A stretch of DNA of 64,000 nucleotides from Klebsiella pneumoniae. Its GTDB lineage: Bacteria; Verrucomicrobiota; Verrucomicrobiia; Limisphaerales; SXTU01. Shown here piece after piece: positions 19,794 to 27,655 of this stretch. The translations under genes and the position numbers were made by a program. The stretch covers positions 1 through 64,000 of the forward strand of contig CALQJI020000004.1 in assembly GCA_943330855.2 (NCBI GenBank), written 5' to 3'. Numbering within the stretch: the stretch's first letter is position 1; each line of letters begins with the position of its first letter. The notes beneath the pieces are model-generated. The model made no database searches, had not been told where the DNA came from, and saw nothing but the letters and a program-made list of their open reading frames with translations.

Positions 19794-20618
19794 TCAGCGG
19801 GCTCCGGCTGAGAAGCCATAGACTAGGACGATGTGCGCGATGGCACAGAGCATCAGGCTGTAGGTAACGGGGATGTGGATGAAGAGCCAAAGGCGCAGCG
19901 TGAGCTGGAGTGCGTGCTGGTAGTCGAGGCCGTCTTTCTGCCGGACGAGGGCGACGAGTTGCTCGACGAGCTGACGTTCCCGCTCGTTGAGGAAGCGGTT
20001 GAGGTCGCTGAGATCGTGGAGGAGGGAGTTGAGCGGTAGTCGGCCTTCCACGAGATGGGAGAGAAAGTTTTTCGGGCCGGCGAAAAAGTCGTGAAGTCGG
20101 CGCGTGTAGAAGTCGGCGATGGTCGCAGATTTCGCCTCCGCGACGGAGTTCATGGCAATTGCTTCGGCCTGCTCGCGGAGCTGCCGACGGACGATTGGAA
20201 TGCGCTCGAAAGGCACTTCTCCACCGCGCGCGGTGAGGCGCTTGGGCCAGCCGCGCGAGATGATGATGCCCAGGACTCCGCTCACCATAACGATGCCGTA
20301 GAGCGCAGTGAGGAGCAGCTCGAACCAGCCTGTGGGCCAGCGCAGGCGGGCGTGTAAGAGGAAGAGCACGCCGGTGAAGAGTCCCGCGTAGAGATGAAAT
20401 TCCAGCCAGACCTCCGAGCGGCCCAAGGGGAGGTAGGGGATTTTCTTGATCCAGTTGTAGCCGGTGAGGATCAGCATCAAGCCGAACAGCAGCCAACCGC
20501 TCAGGTAGGCAGAGCGTGTCGTCGCACCCGCCCACAGGACATACACAGAGACGACGGCGCTGGTCGCGGCGAGCAGCAGGCTGCCCCAGAGTAAGCGGCG
20601 TCTGACAAAGCCACTCAT
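19794..20618 (-). CDS. Di-heme b-type membrane electron carrier
   Basis: 274 residues with about five membrane helices. Two helices each carry a histidine pair spaced by 13 residues: HLYAGLFTGVLFLLH near residue 73 and HIPVTYSLMLCAIAH near 250. This is the spacing used for two stacked b hemes in cytochrome b561, NarI and formate dehydrogenase gamma subunits. A long charged cytosolic stretch lies between them (about 130-220). It would pass electrons across the membrane from the FeS protein to the decaheme protein. The ATG overlaps the upstream gene by four bases. The frame extends upstream but that part is a shadow of the neighbour. Confidence 0.85.
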   Translation of the reverse strand: MSGFVRRRLLWGSLLLAATSAVVSVYVLWAGATTRSAYLSGWLLFGLMLILTGYNWIKKIPYLPLGRSEVWLEFHLYAGLFTGVLFLLHARLRWPTGWFELLLTALYGIVMVSGVLGIIISRGWPKRLTARGGEVPFERIPIVRRQLREQAEAIAMNSVAEAKSATIADFYTRRLHDFFAGPKNFLSHLVEGRLPLNSLLHDLSDLNRFLNERERQLVEQLVALVRQKDGLDYQHALQLTLRLWLFIHIPVTYSLMLCAIAHIVLVYGFSAGAR

Positions 20619-22339
20619 CGTCGGAGCCAATTGGCGAACGAGTCGAGGTTGTTCATGTCCATTCGTTTGAGTGCGCCGTGCGGGCAGGAGCGCTCGCAGG
20701 CGGGGCCGCCGATTTGGTCGGAGCAGAGGTCGCACTTTGTCGCCTTGACGATGGGCTTCATGTCCTTGTCCACCATGAAAGCTCCGTCCGCCTCGCGGAT
20801 TTCCACCATGCGGATGGCTTCGTAGGGGCAGTTGTTCGAGCAGATGCTGCATCCGATGCAGGTGGCCTGGTTGACAACCACCTCGCCACCGGTCTGACCA
20901 CGGTGAATCGCGCCGGTAGGGCAGCCGATGAGGCACACCGGGTCGGCGCAGTGCATGCAGGAGTTCGCCACCATGATGCGTCCGCTGGTTTGGCCGTGGC
21001 GGAGGAACCGAGGGTTGCCCTCGTTCGTCGAAGCGCAGGCGCGCACACAGTCGTCGCAGCGGGTGCAACGCTCCATATCAATCACCATCGTGGAGGTGCC
21101 GTTGAAGTAGCGGTTTTCCGTGAGAAACTCCATCAGCTCGGGGCCAATCTTGGCACCGGCGTCCAGCGTGCGCTGTGACTCGGACTGCACCGTGCCCGCC
21201 AATTCCGCAGCGGTGAAGGGCTCCGGCAGTTGGTCCGGCGGCACAGTCGGCAGGACGATCTCCTCCATCACCGCCGTCGGCACGACGAGGATGTGCGTGT
21301 AGCCGATGACGCGGAGCGATTGCTGGAAGGGGACGGAGTCCTTGTTGACCCAGTTGTGTGCGATCTCTCGCAACCCGAATTCGCAACCGGCGCTGAGGTA
21401 GTTCAGCGTGCGGTGGCCGTGGCCGAATTTCTGGCTGAGGCGCGCGAAGCCGGAGCGGATGAGCACGACCCCGTTCGGGTAGTCGCCCTCCTGAGCGATG
21501 ACGGTCTCCTTCTCCGGCGAACGGGTGCCATCCTTCACGAGGCGTTTGTAGTCACCCGACCAGTCATAGTCTCCGTAGGTGCCAAATTGCGTCTGCTCGA
21601 TGACGCGCTTGAGCTGTTCGTCATTGAGCGCCTTGAAAATGGAAATCTCGCGCAAATGAGTGGCCAGCGTGCGCTCACGATAGATGCGGTCAATGTGGTG
21701 ACGTAGATGGTCATCGAAGCGCAGCAGATCGCGCAATCCTTGCCAACGGATTTCCAGCAACTCCGTCTCGTCGCCCACCGCGAAGATGGTGGCGGTGCGG
21801 GCGCTGCGGCTCAGGGCGGCGATCTCGCCGAAGAAGTCGCCGGGAGACATCGTGGCGGTCTTGTGCTCGTCGAGGATGCGCGGCACGTCCTGGAGAAAGA
21901 CGCCCTTTTGCGCATCGCTGACTTTGACCCCCGTGTCCAGCTCCAGCTCGGCAGCCGTGCGAACCTCGGGGTCGCGCGGATTGGTCCAGAGTTGAGCGAC
22001 GATTTGGAAAAGAGATTTGTATTGGGACTTGCGGCGGCCCAGCAATGAGACGGGCAGACCGGGGTTCAAAACCACGCGCGCATGGCCGGCCAAGACGAGA
22101 AACGCCGACGATCCGTAGTCGCCCGCACGGACAATGATTTCGCCGTTCTTGAAGCGCCGGATGCGGGCGTCGTTTTGGAGGATGCCGCGGAGCGGGGTGC
22201 GCTTGGAGAATTTCGCCGCGTCCATCTCGCTGAAGGGCCGGATCTCCAGCAGGCGGTTCACGTCCGCCTCGGTCATGTCCGGGTCGAACGAGCTGTCCCA
22301 CCGTTCCGGCTTATCAATGACGAGATGAACTGTATCCAT
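20615..22339 (-). CDS. Two cyclic-nucleotide-binding-type domains fused to a four-cluster ferredoxin
   Basis: 574 residues. Domain 1 (about 55-215) has GDFFGEIAALSRSARTATI, which keeps the Gly-Glu and Arg-Thr positions that contact cyclic nucleotides in CRP; a ~65-residue insertion lies inside it. Domain 2 (about 232-365) has a degenerate counterpart (GCEFGLREIAHNW). The C-terminal third has four cysteine clusters typical of 4Fe-4S ferredoxins: CTRCDDCVRAC, CMHCADPVCLIGCP, CIGCSICSNNCP and CDLCSDQ...CERSCP. No DNA-binding helix-turn-helix is seen. Likely role: an electron-transfer subunit, possibly gated by a nucleotide, between the flavoprotein 5 bp upstream and the b-type protein it overlaps. 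Ligand binding is inferred. Confidence 0.88.
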   Translation of the reverse strand: MDTVHLVIDKPERWDSSFDPDMTEADVNRLLEIRPFSEMDAAKFSKRTPLRGILQNDARIRRFKNGEIIVRAGDYGSSAFLVLAGHARVVLNPGLPVSLLGRRKSQYKSLFQIVAQLWTNPRDPEVRTAAELELDTGVKVSDAQKGVFLQDVPRILDEHKTATMSPGDFFGEIAALSRSARTATIFAVGDETELLEIRWQGLRDLLRFDDHLRHHIDRIYRERTLATHLREISIFKALNDEQLKRVIEQTQFGTYGDYDWSGDYKRLVKDGTRSPEKETVIAQEGDYPNGVVLIRSGFARLSQKFGHGHRTLNYLSAGCEFGLREIAHNWVNKDSVPFQQSLRVIGYTHILVVPTAVMEEIVLPTVPPDQLPEPFTAAELAGTVQSESQRTLDAGAKIGPELMEFLTENRYFNGTSTMVIDMERCTRCDDCVRACASTNEGNPRFLRHGQTSGRIMVANSCMHCADPVCLIGCPTGAIHRGQTGGEVVVNQATCIGCSICSNNCPYEAIRMVEIREADGAFMVDKDMKPIVKATKCDLCSDQIGGPACERSCPHGALKRMDMNNLDSFANWLRR

Positions 22340-22344
22340 GTGCG

Positions 22345-23643
22345 TCAGGCGTCGAGGACAAGATCACCTGTCGGGCGGCAGATGCAGGTGAGGCACGAGC
22401 CGCCTTCGGCAGCTGCGTCGGGCTTTTTCAGGTAGTCCACGCTGCCGGATTTAATGGCAACGGAGCAGACGCCACAGCCACCCGCCCGGCAGCCGGACTC
22501 GATGCGTAGTCCGTTCTCCAACGCGAAGTCGAGCAGGTTGGCCATCGCCGGGTTCCAGTCCAGCTCCTTGCCGGACTTGGCGAAGGTGATTTTGCACGCA
22601 GGGCCGGCGGCGACGGCGGCCGCAGCGGGGGCGGCCTTTTTCTTCACCGTGGCCGGGCCAAAGGCTTCGTAGTGGATGTCCTTCTCCGGAACGCCCCAAG
22701 CTTCAAGGCCGTCGTTGAGCGCCTTCATGAACGCGCCGTTGCCACACATGAAGAACTCGTAGTTATTCGAGGGCAGCAGTTCTTTGAGCACGTCAATGGT
22801 GACGCGGCCTTCGCGGTCGTAATCCTCGCCCTTGGTCTCCCCCTTGCCCGGACGGCTGTAGCAGACGAACACGCGGATATTGTCGTGGCGACGGAGCTTA
22901 TTCAGATCCTCGCGGAGCATATGCTCGCCGGCGCTTCGGCAGCCGAAGAAGAGCCAGACCTCTCGCCGTGAGCCGCTCTCCGCCACGGCCTTGGCCATGC
23001 TCAACATAGGCGTCAGCCCAACGCCACCACCGAGCAGACAGATGGGCGTATTTTTCGTCATGTCCAAATAGAAGTGCCCGGTCGGGGCCTTCACATTGAG
23101 GAGGTCCCCCTCCGTCACATGATCCGAGAAGAAGCCTGACGCGAGGCCGGGTGGCACGCCGGGTTTGTCCGGCGGAGCCGGCTCGCGCTTGATGGTGACG
23201 CGGTAGCAATCCGGGCGAGTCGGGCTGTCGGAGAGCGAATAACAGCGCACAACCGGTTTGTCGCGGCCCGGGATGTCGAGGTTGAAGGTGAGATACTGGC
23301 CTGGCTTGAAGGGCGGCAGCGGCTTGCGGTCGTGCGGCGCGAGGTAAAAAGAATTCACGTCCTCGCACTCGGTGGACTTCTGCGCGACGGTAAATTTGCG
23401 GAAGCCGTTCCAGCCTTGAGTTACTTCCTGCGCTTCCTTGTAACGAACCTTCGCGGCGAGCACCAACGTCTCCAGCCGCTCGCGGTCCAGCCGCTGTTGC
23501 GCACGCTCATGCACCAGCCGCGCCGCCGTGGAGTAGGCCATCAGAACCAACTGGCTCGACAGCACCGCCAGGAAGACGTAGCCGAGCGCGAGGCCCGAGT
23601 TTCCTTCTAACGCCGTCTGTAGTTGCTCGATAATGGCTAGCAT
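22345..23643 (-). CDS. Membrane-anchored FAD/NAD(P) oxidoreductase with C-terminal 2Fe-2S domain
   Basis: 432 residues. One N-terminal membrane helix (about 18-40, LGYVFLAVLSSQLVLMAYS) is followed by a short coiled segment. A ferredoxin-reductase FAD domain follows (RCYSLSDSP near 135), then an NAD(P) domain (LLGGGVGLTPMLSMAKA near 205, MCGNGAFMKAL near 300) and a plant-type 2Fe-2S domain with CRAGGCGVC and a last cysteine in CLTC. This resembles NqrF-like and phenol-hydroxylase-reductase-like enzymes, with the FeS domain at the C-terminus. It is the probable electron entry point of the operon. ATG 23643 gives MLAIIEQLQTALEG; the 11 codons upstream are unlikely to be used. Confidence 0.9.
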   Translation of the reverse strand: MLAIIEQLQTALEGNSGLALGYVFLAVLSSQLVLMAYSTAARLVHERAQQRLDRERLETLVLAAKVRYKEAQEVTQGWNGFRKFTVAQKSTECEDVNSFYLAPHDRKPLPPFKPGQYLTFNLDIPGRDKPVVRCYSLSDSPTRPDCYRVTIKREPAPPDKPGVPPGLASGFFSDHVTEGDLLNVKAPTGHFYLDMTKNTPICLLGGGVGLTPMLSMAKAVAESGSRREVWLFFGCRSAGEHMLREDLNKLRRHDNIRVFVCYSRPGKGETKGEDYDREGRVTIDVLKELLPSNNYEFFMCGNGAFMKALNDGLEAWGVPEKDIHYEAFGPATVKKKAAPAAAAVAAGPACKITFAKSGKELDWNPAMANLLDFALENGLRIESGCRAGGCGVCSVAIKSGSVDYLKKPDAAAEGGSCLTCICRPTGDLVLDA

Positions 23644-23800
23644 GACCGTGAGTTGCGCGGCCTCGCAGGGCCGCAAGTTTCAGCTGACTCAGGCCATTGT
23701 TCGTTTCTTCTGCGGGTTGCCAAGGTTTTTCCTGTAAAGCCGATTTATAAATACACGCTTGCTTTCACTTCCGTGCGAACCTGAAATTTCGTCGAGATAA
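23644..23800. promoter_or_regulatory. Divergent control region between the redox operon and tetraheme gene
   Basis: 157 bp between two divergent start codons. It is much more AT-rich than the surroundings, with gatttataaatac near 23740-23752 and several T-runs. A GCGGCC/GGCCGC inverted repeat at 23657-23674 would sit in the leader of the minus-strand operon. No confident -35/-10 pair was assigned. Confidence 0.45.
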
Positions 23801-24916
23801 ATGCACCACGTCTTTTCAGGAACAAATCGCCGCCTCCTGTTGCTCGCCCTGCTGCCGGTCGCGGCTGGCCTAGCCGCCGAAGCACCCGCGCGCTTCACCG
23901 GCTCACCGAGCTGCGCCACCTCCATGTGCCACGGTGGCGCGGGGGAATACCGCCACCAGACCACCATTTGGCAAAAGCAGGACATCCACTCCCGCACCTA
24001 CAACACCCTCGTCAACGCCCGCTCCGCGCAAATCGCCGCCGCGCTCAAGCTCCCCGACGCCACCACCAGTTCGCGCTGCACGAGCTGCCACGCGCCCTTC
24101 CACGACGTGCCGAAGTCCGCCTTCCTCGGCGAGGCCACCAAGCCCACCGAAGGCGTCTCCTGCGAAAGCTGCCACGGCCCCGCCGAGAAGTGGATTCGCA
24201 GCCACACCCGCCCCGACTTCAGCCACAAGGACCGCGTGCTCCTCGGCCTGCGCGACCTCAACCACCTCTACGTCCGCGCGAACAGTTGCGTAGCCTGCCA
24301 CCAGACCGTAGACCCCGCGCTGCTCGCTGCTGGCCATCCCGAACTTCTCTTCGAGCTCGATGGCCAAGCCGTCTCCCAGCCCAAGCACTGGCGCGAGAAA
24401 GGCGACTGGCACGGCCCGAAAACCTGGCTCGTCGGCCAAGCCGTCGCCCTCCGCGAGATGAGCGCCCAGCTCACGAAGGAGAAGAACCCCGGCGAGAAAC
24501 TCACCGCGCCGTGGACCGCCACCCTCTGGCTCCTGCAAAGACTCGACGGCCTCGACAGCACCCTGCCCGCTCTCAAACCCGCCGCCACCGCCGCGCAAGC
24601 CCACCCCGCCGCCGACACCCTCGCCCGTCGCGCCGCCGAACTGGAGTGGAGTCACACCCTCACCCGCCAAACCCTCCAGCGCCTCGCCAAGACGCACGCG
24701 GAATTCGCCGACGCCAAAATCCCCCGCGCCCAGCAAGCCCGCCGCGCCGAACGCCTCGTCCTCGCGCTCGACCGCCTCACTGCCCCGCTCGACAAAGCCG
24801 CGCTCGCGAAGCTGGAGCCCGACTTGAAAGCCCTCTTCGCCCTTGCCCAATCCCTGCCGGACTTCGCGCCGGAGAAGTTTGCGGTCGCCCTCGAAGCCTT
24901 CGCGAAGAAGCTCTGA
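23801..24916 (+). CDS. Exported tetraheme cytochrome c (cytochrome c554-like)
   Basis: 371 residues with a signal peptide (RRLLLLALLPVAAGLAAEA). Heme-binding sites: CATSMCH (C-x4-CH, about residue 39), CTSCH, CESCH and CVACH. The order and the intervening GVSCESCHGPAEKWI segment resemble cytochrome c554/multiheme oxidoreductase-like proteins. The C-terminal ~170 residues are helical and alanine-rich, without heme sites. It diverges from the FAD/FeS/b/decaheme operon and probably exchanges electrons with it in the periplasm; that link is inferred from position. Confidence 0.85.
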   Translation: MHHVFSGTNRRLLLLALLPVAAGLAAEAPARFTGSPSCATSMCHGGAGEYRHQTTIWQKQDIHSRTYNTLVNARSAQIAAALKLPDATTSSRCTSCHAPFHDVPKSAFLGEATKPTEGVSCESCHGPAEKWIRSHTRPDFSHKDRVLLGLRDLNHLYVRANSCVACHQTVDPALLAAGHPELLFELDGQAVSQPKHWREKGDWHGPKTWLVGQAVALREMSAQLTKEKNPGEKLTAPWTATLWLLQRLDGLDSTLPALKPAATAAQAHPAADTLARRAAELEWSHTLTRQTLQRLAKTHAEFADAKIPRAQQARRAERLVLALDRLTAPLDKAALAKLEPDLKALFALAQSLPDFAPEKFAVALEAFAKKL

Positions 24917-24924
24917 CCCTTCGC

Positions 24925-25021
24925 CGTAGATGACGACGTGAGGAGTCTCCATTCATCCTCGGACCTACCCAGCGCACCCCAACTCCGGGATTGATTGGGG
25001 CCTCGTTACCTCGTCTCCTAC
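24925..25021. repeat. Inverted element with GTAGGAGACGAGGTAACGAG-type arms
   Basis: The left arm gtagatgacgacgtgagg and the right arm (reverse complement gtaggagacgaggtaacg) lie 8 bp after the tetraheme gene and end 10 bp before the GcvH-like start. Similar to the half element at the xseA stop. Confidence 0.6.
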
Positions 25022-25031
25022 TCGAACTCGC

Positions 25032-25505
25032 ATGAGCCAAGCCACGCTGAAATTTTTAGCCTACAAACGCTCGCGCTTCTCCGCGCAGTTGCCCCTCGAC
25101 ACGCTTTACAGCCCGTCGCACGCCTGGGCCGCGCAGCAGCCGGACGGCTTGTGGCGCGTGGGCATCACCAAGTTCGCCACGCGCATGCTCGGCGACATGG
25201 TCGAGTGCGGCTGGGAAGTGGAGCCGGGGGCAAAGGTCGCGTGCGGGCAAGTCGTCGGCTGGCTCGAAGGCTTCAAGGCCATCTCGGATGTCTATGGCAT
25301 CGTGGACGGCGAGTTCCTCGGCGCGAACCCGCTGCTGAAAACCAAAATCACCACCGTAAACAAAGACCCGCACGGCCACGGCTGGCTCTACGCCGCCACC
25401 GGCACGCCCGAGTCCCGCTGCCTCGATGTCCACGCCTACGTGAAGCTGCTGGACAAGACGATTGATAAAATCCTCGAACGCGAGCATCACGAAGAAAACC
25501 AATGA
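25032..25505 (+). CDS. GcvH-like lipoyl-carrier protein
   Basis: 157 residues. It has the H-protein fold: YSPSHAWAAQQPDGLWRVGITKFATRMLGDMV matches the N-terminal beta region. The lipoyl lysine is placed by GWLEGFKAISDVYGIVDG near residue 84 (canonical ESVKAASDVYSP). No glycine-cleavage P or T genes are here; instead the stop overlaps the start of a G3E-family GTPase (ATGA). Relatives outside glycine cleavage include the lipoate-binding proteins of the sHdr sulfur pathway, so a non-glycine role is possible. ATG start, just after a repeat element. Confidence 0.85.
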   Translation: MSQATLKFLAYKRSRFSAQLPLDTLYSPSHAWAAQQPDGLWRVGITKFATRMLGDMVECGWEVEPGAKVACGQVVGWLEGFKAISDVYGIVDGEFLGANPLLKTKITTVNKDPHGHGWLYAATGTPESRCLDVHAYVKLLDKTIDKILEREHHEENQ

Positions 25506-26638
25506 GCGTCCCCCTCACGCAATCGGCAATCGGCAAAGCCCGTTACCTCATGCTCGGCGGCTTCCTCGGAGCCGGTAAGACCACCGCCGTGGCCAAGCTC
25601 GCCGAGCGACTCACGCAGCAAGGCCTGCGCGTCGGTCTCATCACCAACGACCAGGGCAAGGAACTCGTGGACACCGCCATGCTCCGTTCGCGCGGCTTCG
25701 CCACTGAGGAAATCCCCGGCGGCTGCTTCTGCTGCCGCTTCAACTCGCTCGTCGACGCGGCCAACAAGCTCACCGAACGCACGCGCCCAGATGTCTTCAT
25801 CGCCGAGCCGGTCGGCAGTTGCACCGACCTCGTCGCGACCGTCACCTACCCGCTGCGCCGGATGTATGGCGACCAGTTCCTCATCGCGCCCCTCAGCGTG
25901 CTCGTGGACCCCGTGCGCGCCCAACGCGTGCTCGGCCTCGCGACCGGCGGGCAGTTCTCCGAGAAGGTCCTCTACATCTACCGGAAGCAACTCGAGGAAG
26001 CTGACCTCATCGTCATCAACAAACGCGAACTCCTCGACACCCTCCAGCTCGACCGCCTGCGCCTGCGCCTGGCCGAAGCCTTTCCCAAAGCCAAAGTCCT
26101 CGCCGTCTCCGCCCGCACCGGGGCCGGCCTCGACGACTGGTTCAATCAAATCACCGCCTCCGAGCAAGTCGCGCGCGTCGCGATGGACGTGGACTACGAA
26201 GTCTATGCCGAAGGCGAAGCGCTGCTCGGCTGGCTCAACGCCACCGTGACCCTCTCGAACCAGAAGAGCTTCGACGGCAACCAAGTCATCCGTGACCTCG
26301 CCAACACCCTGAGCCGCCTGCTCGCCGATGCCGACGCGGAGGTCGCGCACCTCAAGATGACCTTGGAGCCGGAGGACGCGGGCCTAGGCGACCTCGCCGT
26401 CATCAACCTCGTGCGGAACGACTTCGTCCCCGAGCTCTCGCAGGAACTCTCCGACTGGCTGGACGCCGGCAAGCTCATCCTCAACTGCCGCGCCGAAGCC
26501 TCGCCCGACACCCTCAACGCCGCCCTCAGCGCCGCGCTCACAGAAACCGGCAAGCAACACCCGGAACTCTTCCTCCGTCTGGAACACCTCGAACACTTCC
26601 GCCCCGGCAAGCCCCAGCCGACGCATCGCGACGCGTAG
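25502..26638 (+). CDS. G3E-family (CobW/YeiR-like) GTP-binding protein
   Basis: 378 residues. Walker A is GGFLGAGKTTAV at about 19-30. The metal-binding GGCFCCRF (CxCC type) is near 74, and the guanine-specificity INKREL near 171. The C-terminal CobW-C-like region ends FLRLEHLEHFRPGKPQPTHR. G3E GTPases insert or deliver metals (cobalt, nickel, zinc). It is translationally coupled to the GcvH-like gene, an unusual pairing. The N-terminus contains SAIGKA from a short CGGCAAT double repeat. The last 53+ bp recur nearly unchanged at 27540-27611. The TAG stop forms the edge of a repeat element. Confidence 0.9.
   Translation: MSVPLTQSAIGKARYLMLGGFLGAGKTTAVAKLAERLTQQGLRVGLITNDQGKELVDTAMLRSRGFATEEIPGGCFCCRFNSLVDAANKLTERTRPDVFIAEPVGSCTDLVATVTYPLRRMYGDQFLIAPLSVLVDPVRAQRVLGLATGGQFSEKVLYIYRKQLEEADLIVINKRELLDTLQLDRLRLRLAEAFPKAKVLAVSARTGAGLDDWFNQITASEQVARVAMDVDYEVYAEGEALLGWLNATVTLSNQKSFDGNQVIRDLANTLSRLLADADAEVAHLKMTLEPEDAGLGDLAVINLVRNDFVPELSQELSDWLDAGKLILNCRAEASPDTLNAALSAALTETGKQHPELFLRLEHLEHFRPGKPQPTHRDA
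26567..26638. repeat. Direct repeat, copy A: 3' end of the G3E GTPase gene
   Basis: Bases 26567-26619 are identical to 27540-27592 (53 bp), and similarity continues to both TAG stops. Both copies encode the same ending LFLRLEHLEHFRPGKPQPTH, followed by R-D-A and stop. Confidence 0.9.
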
Positions 26639-26708
26639 CCGCCGACGTGAGGAGGCGGATGAGCGGGTGCGATGACCGAAGGAATCTGCCTCCTGACCTC
26701 GGCGGCTA
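26636..26708. terminator. Inverted element TAGCCGCCGA...TCGGCGGCTA between convergent genes
   Basis: Arms of ~24 bp (tagccgccgacgtgaggagg and its near reverse complement) around a short loop. The left edge is the TAG stop of the G3E gene; the right edge, read on the minus strand, is the TAG stop of the HEPN gene. So one element closes both convergent frames and probably acts as a two-way terminator. Confidence 0.7.
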
Positions 26709-27107
26709 TGAGGCCAGCCGCGCTTTCACTGCGGCCAGCAATTCCTCCACCTGCTGAAGCTGCCCGCGCAGTTTCGGCCAGTCCGGGTCTTCCAAGTCGA
26801 AGCCGGGGTAGCGGTCGGTGAAGTAGGCTTGCGCGAGTTCAAGACACGCGGGCGCGGCCAGCGGTTCCAGTTCCGACTGCCATTCGACCATGCGGTCGTG
26901 CAGGCGAACAAGGTCATGCGTCTTCTCCAACGGCCAGCCGAGGCGAATGAGTTCGGCTTTGATGATTTTCTCCAGCACCTCGGCGAGCTTGCTGCGACAC
27001 ATGGCAAAGCTCCACTCATGAGCAGCGCCTTGGCGCAGCAACTCCATGTCGGACTCGACGATGAGCAGACAGTCCGCCGGATTGTTGCTGTCAGTTTTCC
27101 GCTGCAA
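26706..27107 (-). CDS. HEPN-domain protein (partner of MNT nucleotidyltransferase)
   Basis: 133 residues, or 113 if the ATG at 27047 is used. It has the helical HEPN pattern: WSFAMCRSKLAEVLEKIIKAELI followed by LEKTHDLVRL near residue 63. HEPN proteins next to minimal nucleotidyltransferases form toxin-antitoxin pairs in which the NTase modifies the HEPN RNase. The frame overlaps the end of the NTase gene by 17 bp if it starts at TTG 27107. The canonical Rx4-6H RNase motif is not clearly present (RLGWPLEKTH has a longer gap), so activity is uncertain. It lies between two copies of the G3E 3' end. Confidence 0.75.
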   Translation of the reverse strand: MQRKTDSNNPADCLLIVESDMELLRQGAAHEWSFAMCRSKLAEVLEKIIKAELIRLGWPLEKTHDLVRLHDRMVEWQSELEPLAAPACLELAQAYFTDRYPGFDLEDPDWPKLRGQLQQVEELLAAVKARLAS

Positions 27108-27450
27108 TCATGACTCCTTCCTGGAGGATGGTCTGGAAAAAGTGATCGCCAATGGCCTGCTTTTCCCGCAGGCGCTCGGGGGTGACGGGAATGAGGGTGA
27201 AGGACGGCTTGGGGCGAAGGTTCCAGACGGCGCGGAGCCAAGTCGTCGCGGTGTCGTATTGCTGTTCCGCCCCGTCCGCCACGAGGCACAAGTCCACGTC
27301 GCTCTCCGGGCGGGCCTCGCCGCGGGCGTGGGAACCGAACAGGATGACCTGTCGCAGCGGGTGGGCGGCGTGCATGGCCTCCAGGCAGCGCGTGAGCGTC
27401 TCGCGTTGCGGGACGAGCGAGGACGGCAGATTTTCCAAATGCAGTTTCAC
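27091..27450 (-). CDS. MNT-type minimal nucleotidyltransferase
   Basis: 119 residues. The pol-beta superfamily motif is clear: VILFGSHARGEARPESDVDL (GS...DxD) at about residues 29-48. Partner proteins transfer AMP to HEPN toxins or to other targets. GTG 27450 gives VKLHLENLPSSLVPQ and a normal length; the frame is open further upstream into the duplicated G3E fragment but that part is not part of the family. It is followed by, and overlaps, the HEPN gene. Confidence 0.82.
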   Translation of the reverse strand: MKLHLENLPSSLVPQRETLTRCLEAMHAAHPLRQVILFGSHARGEARPESDVDLCLVADGAEQQYDTATTWLRAVWNLRPKPSFTLIPVTPERLREKQAIGDHFFQTILQEGVMIAAEN

Positions 27451-27519
27451 CGGAGTCAAGCTAAGGAAGAAAAGGCTGGGGAGCAAGGTGCCTTTCCCGT
27501 TGGCCGCGCCCACGGAAAT

Positions 27520-27611
27520 CGGGCCACCAGCACCCGCAGCTCTTCCTCCGTCTGGAACACCTCGAACACTTCCGCCCCGGCAAGCCCCAGCCAACGCACC
27601 GGGATGCGTAG
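27520..27611 (+). pseudogene. Remnant of a second G3E GTPase 3' end (direct repeat copy B)
   Basis: 53 bp (27540-27592) are identical to the end of the intact G3E gene, with the same stop position. Weaker similarity extends upstream to about 27513 (ggccgcgcccacggaaat versus gccgcgctcacagaaacc). No intact upstream part remains. With copy A it brackets the HEPN/MNT pair. The rest of the 27451-27655 gap holds nothing recognisable. Confidence 0.75.
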
Positions 27612-27655
27612 TGAGTCGAGCGAGAGAAAGTTCGCGAGGACAATGCCCCGCGCTG

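Noticed and set aside
23903..24952. 349-codon minus-strand frame opposite the tetraheme gene
   Set aside because: The plus strand has four heme motifs and a signal peptide; the minus frame has Gly/Glu/Val-rich shadow composition.
25032..25505. Ordinary glycine-cleavage H-protein
   Set aside because: No gcvP, gcvT or lpd neighbour and an altered lipoyl context, so only a GcvH-like call is made.
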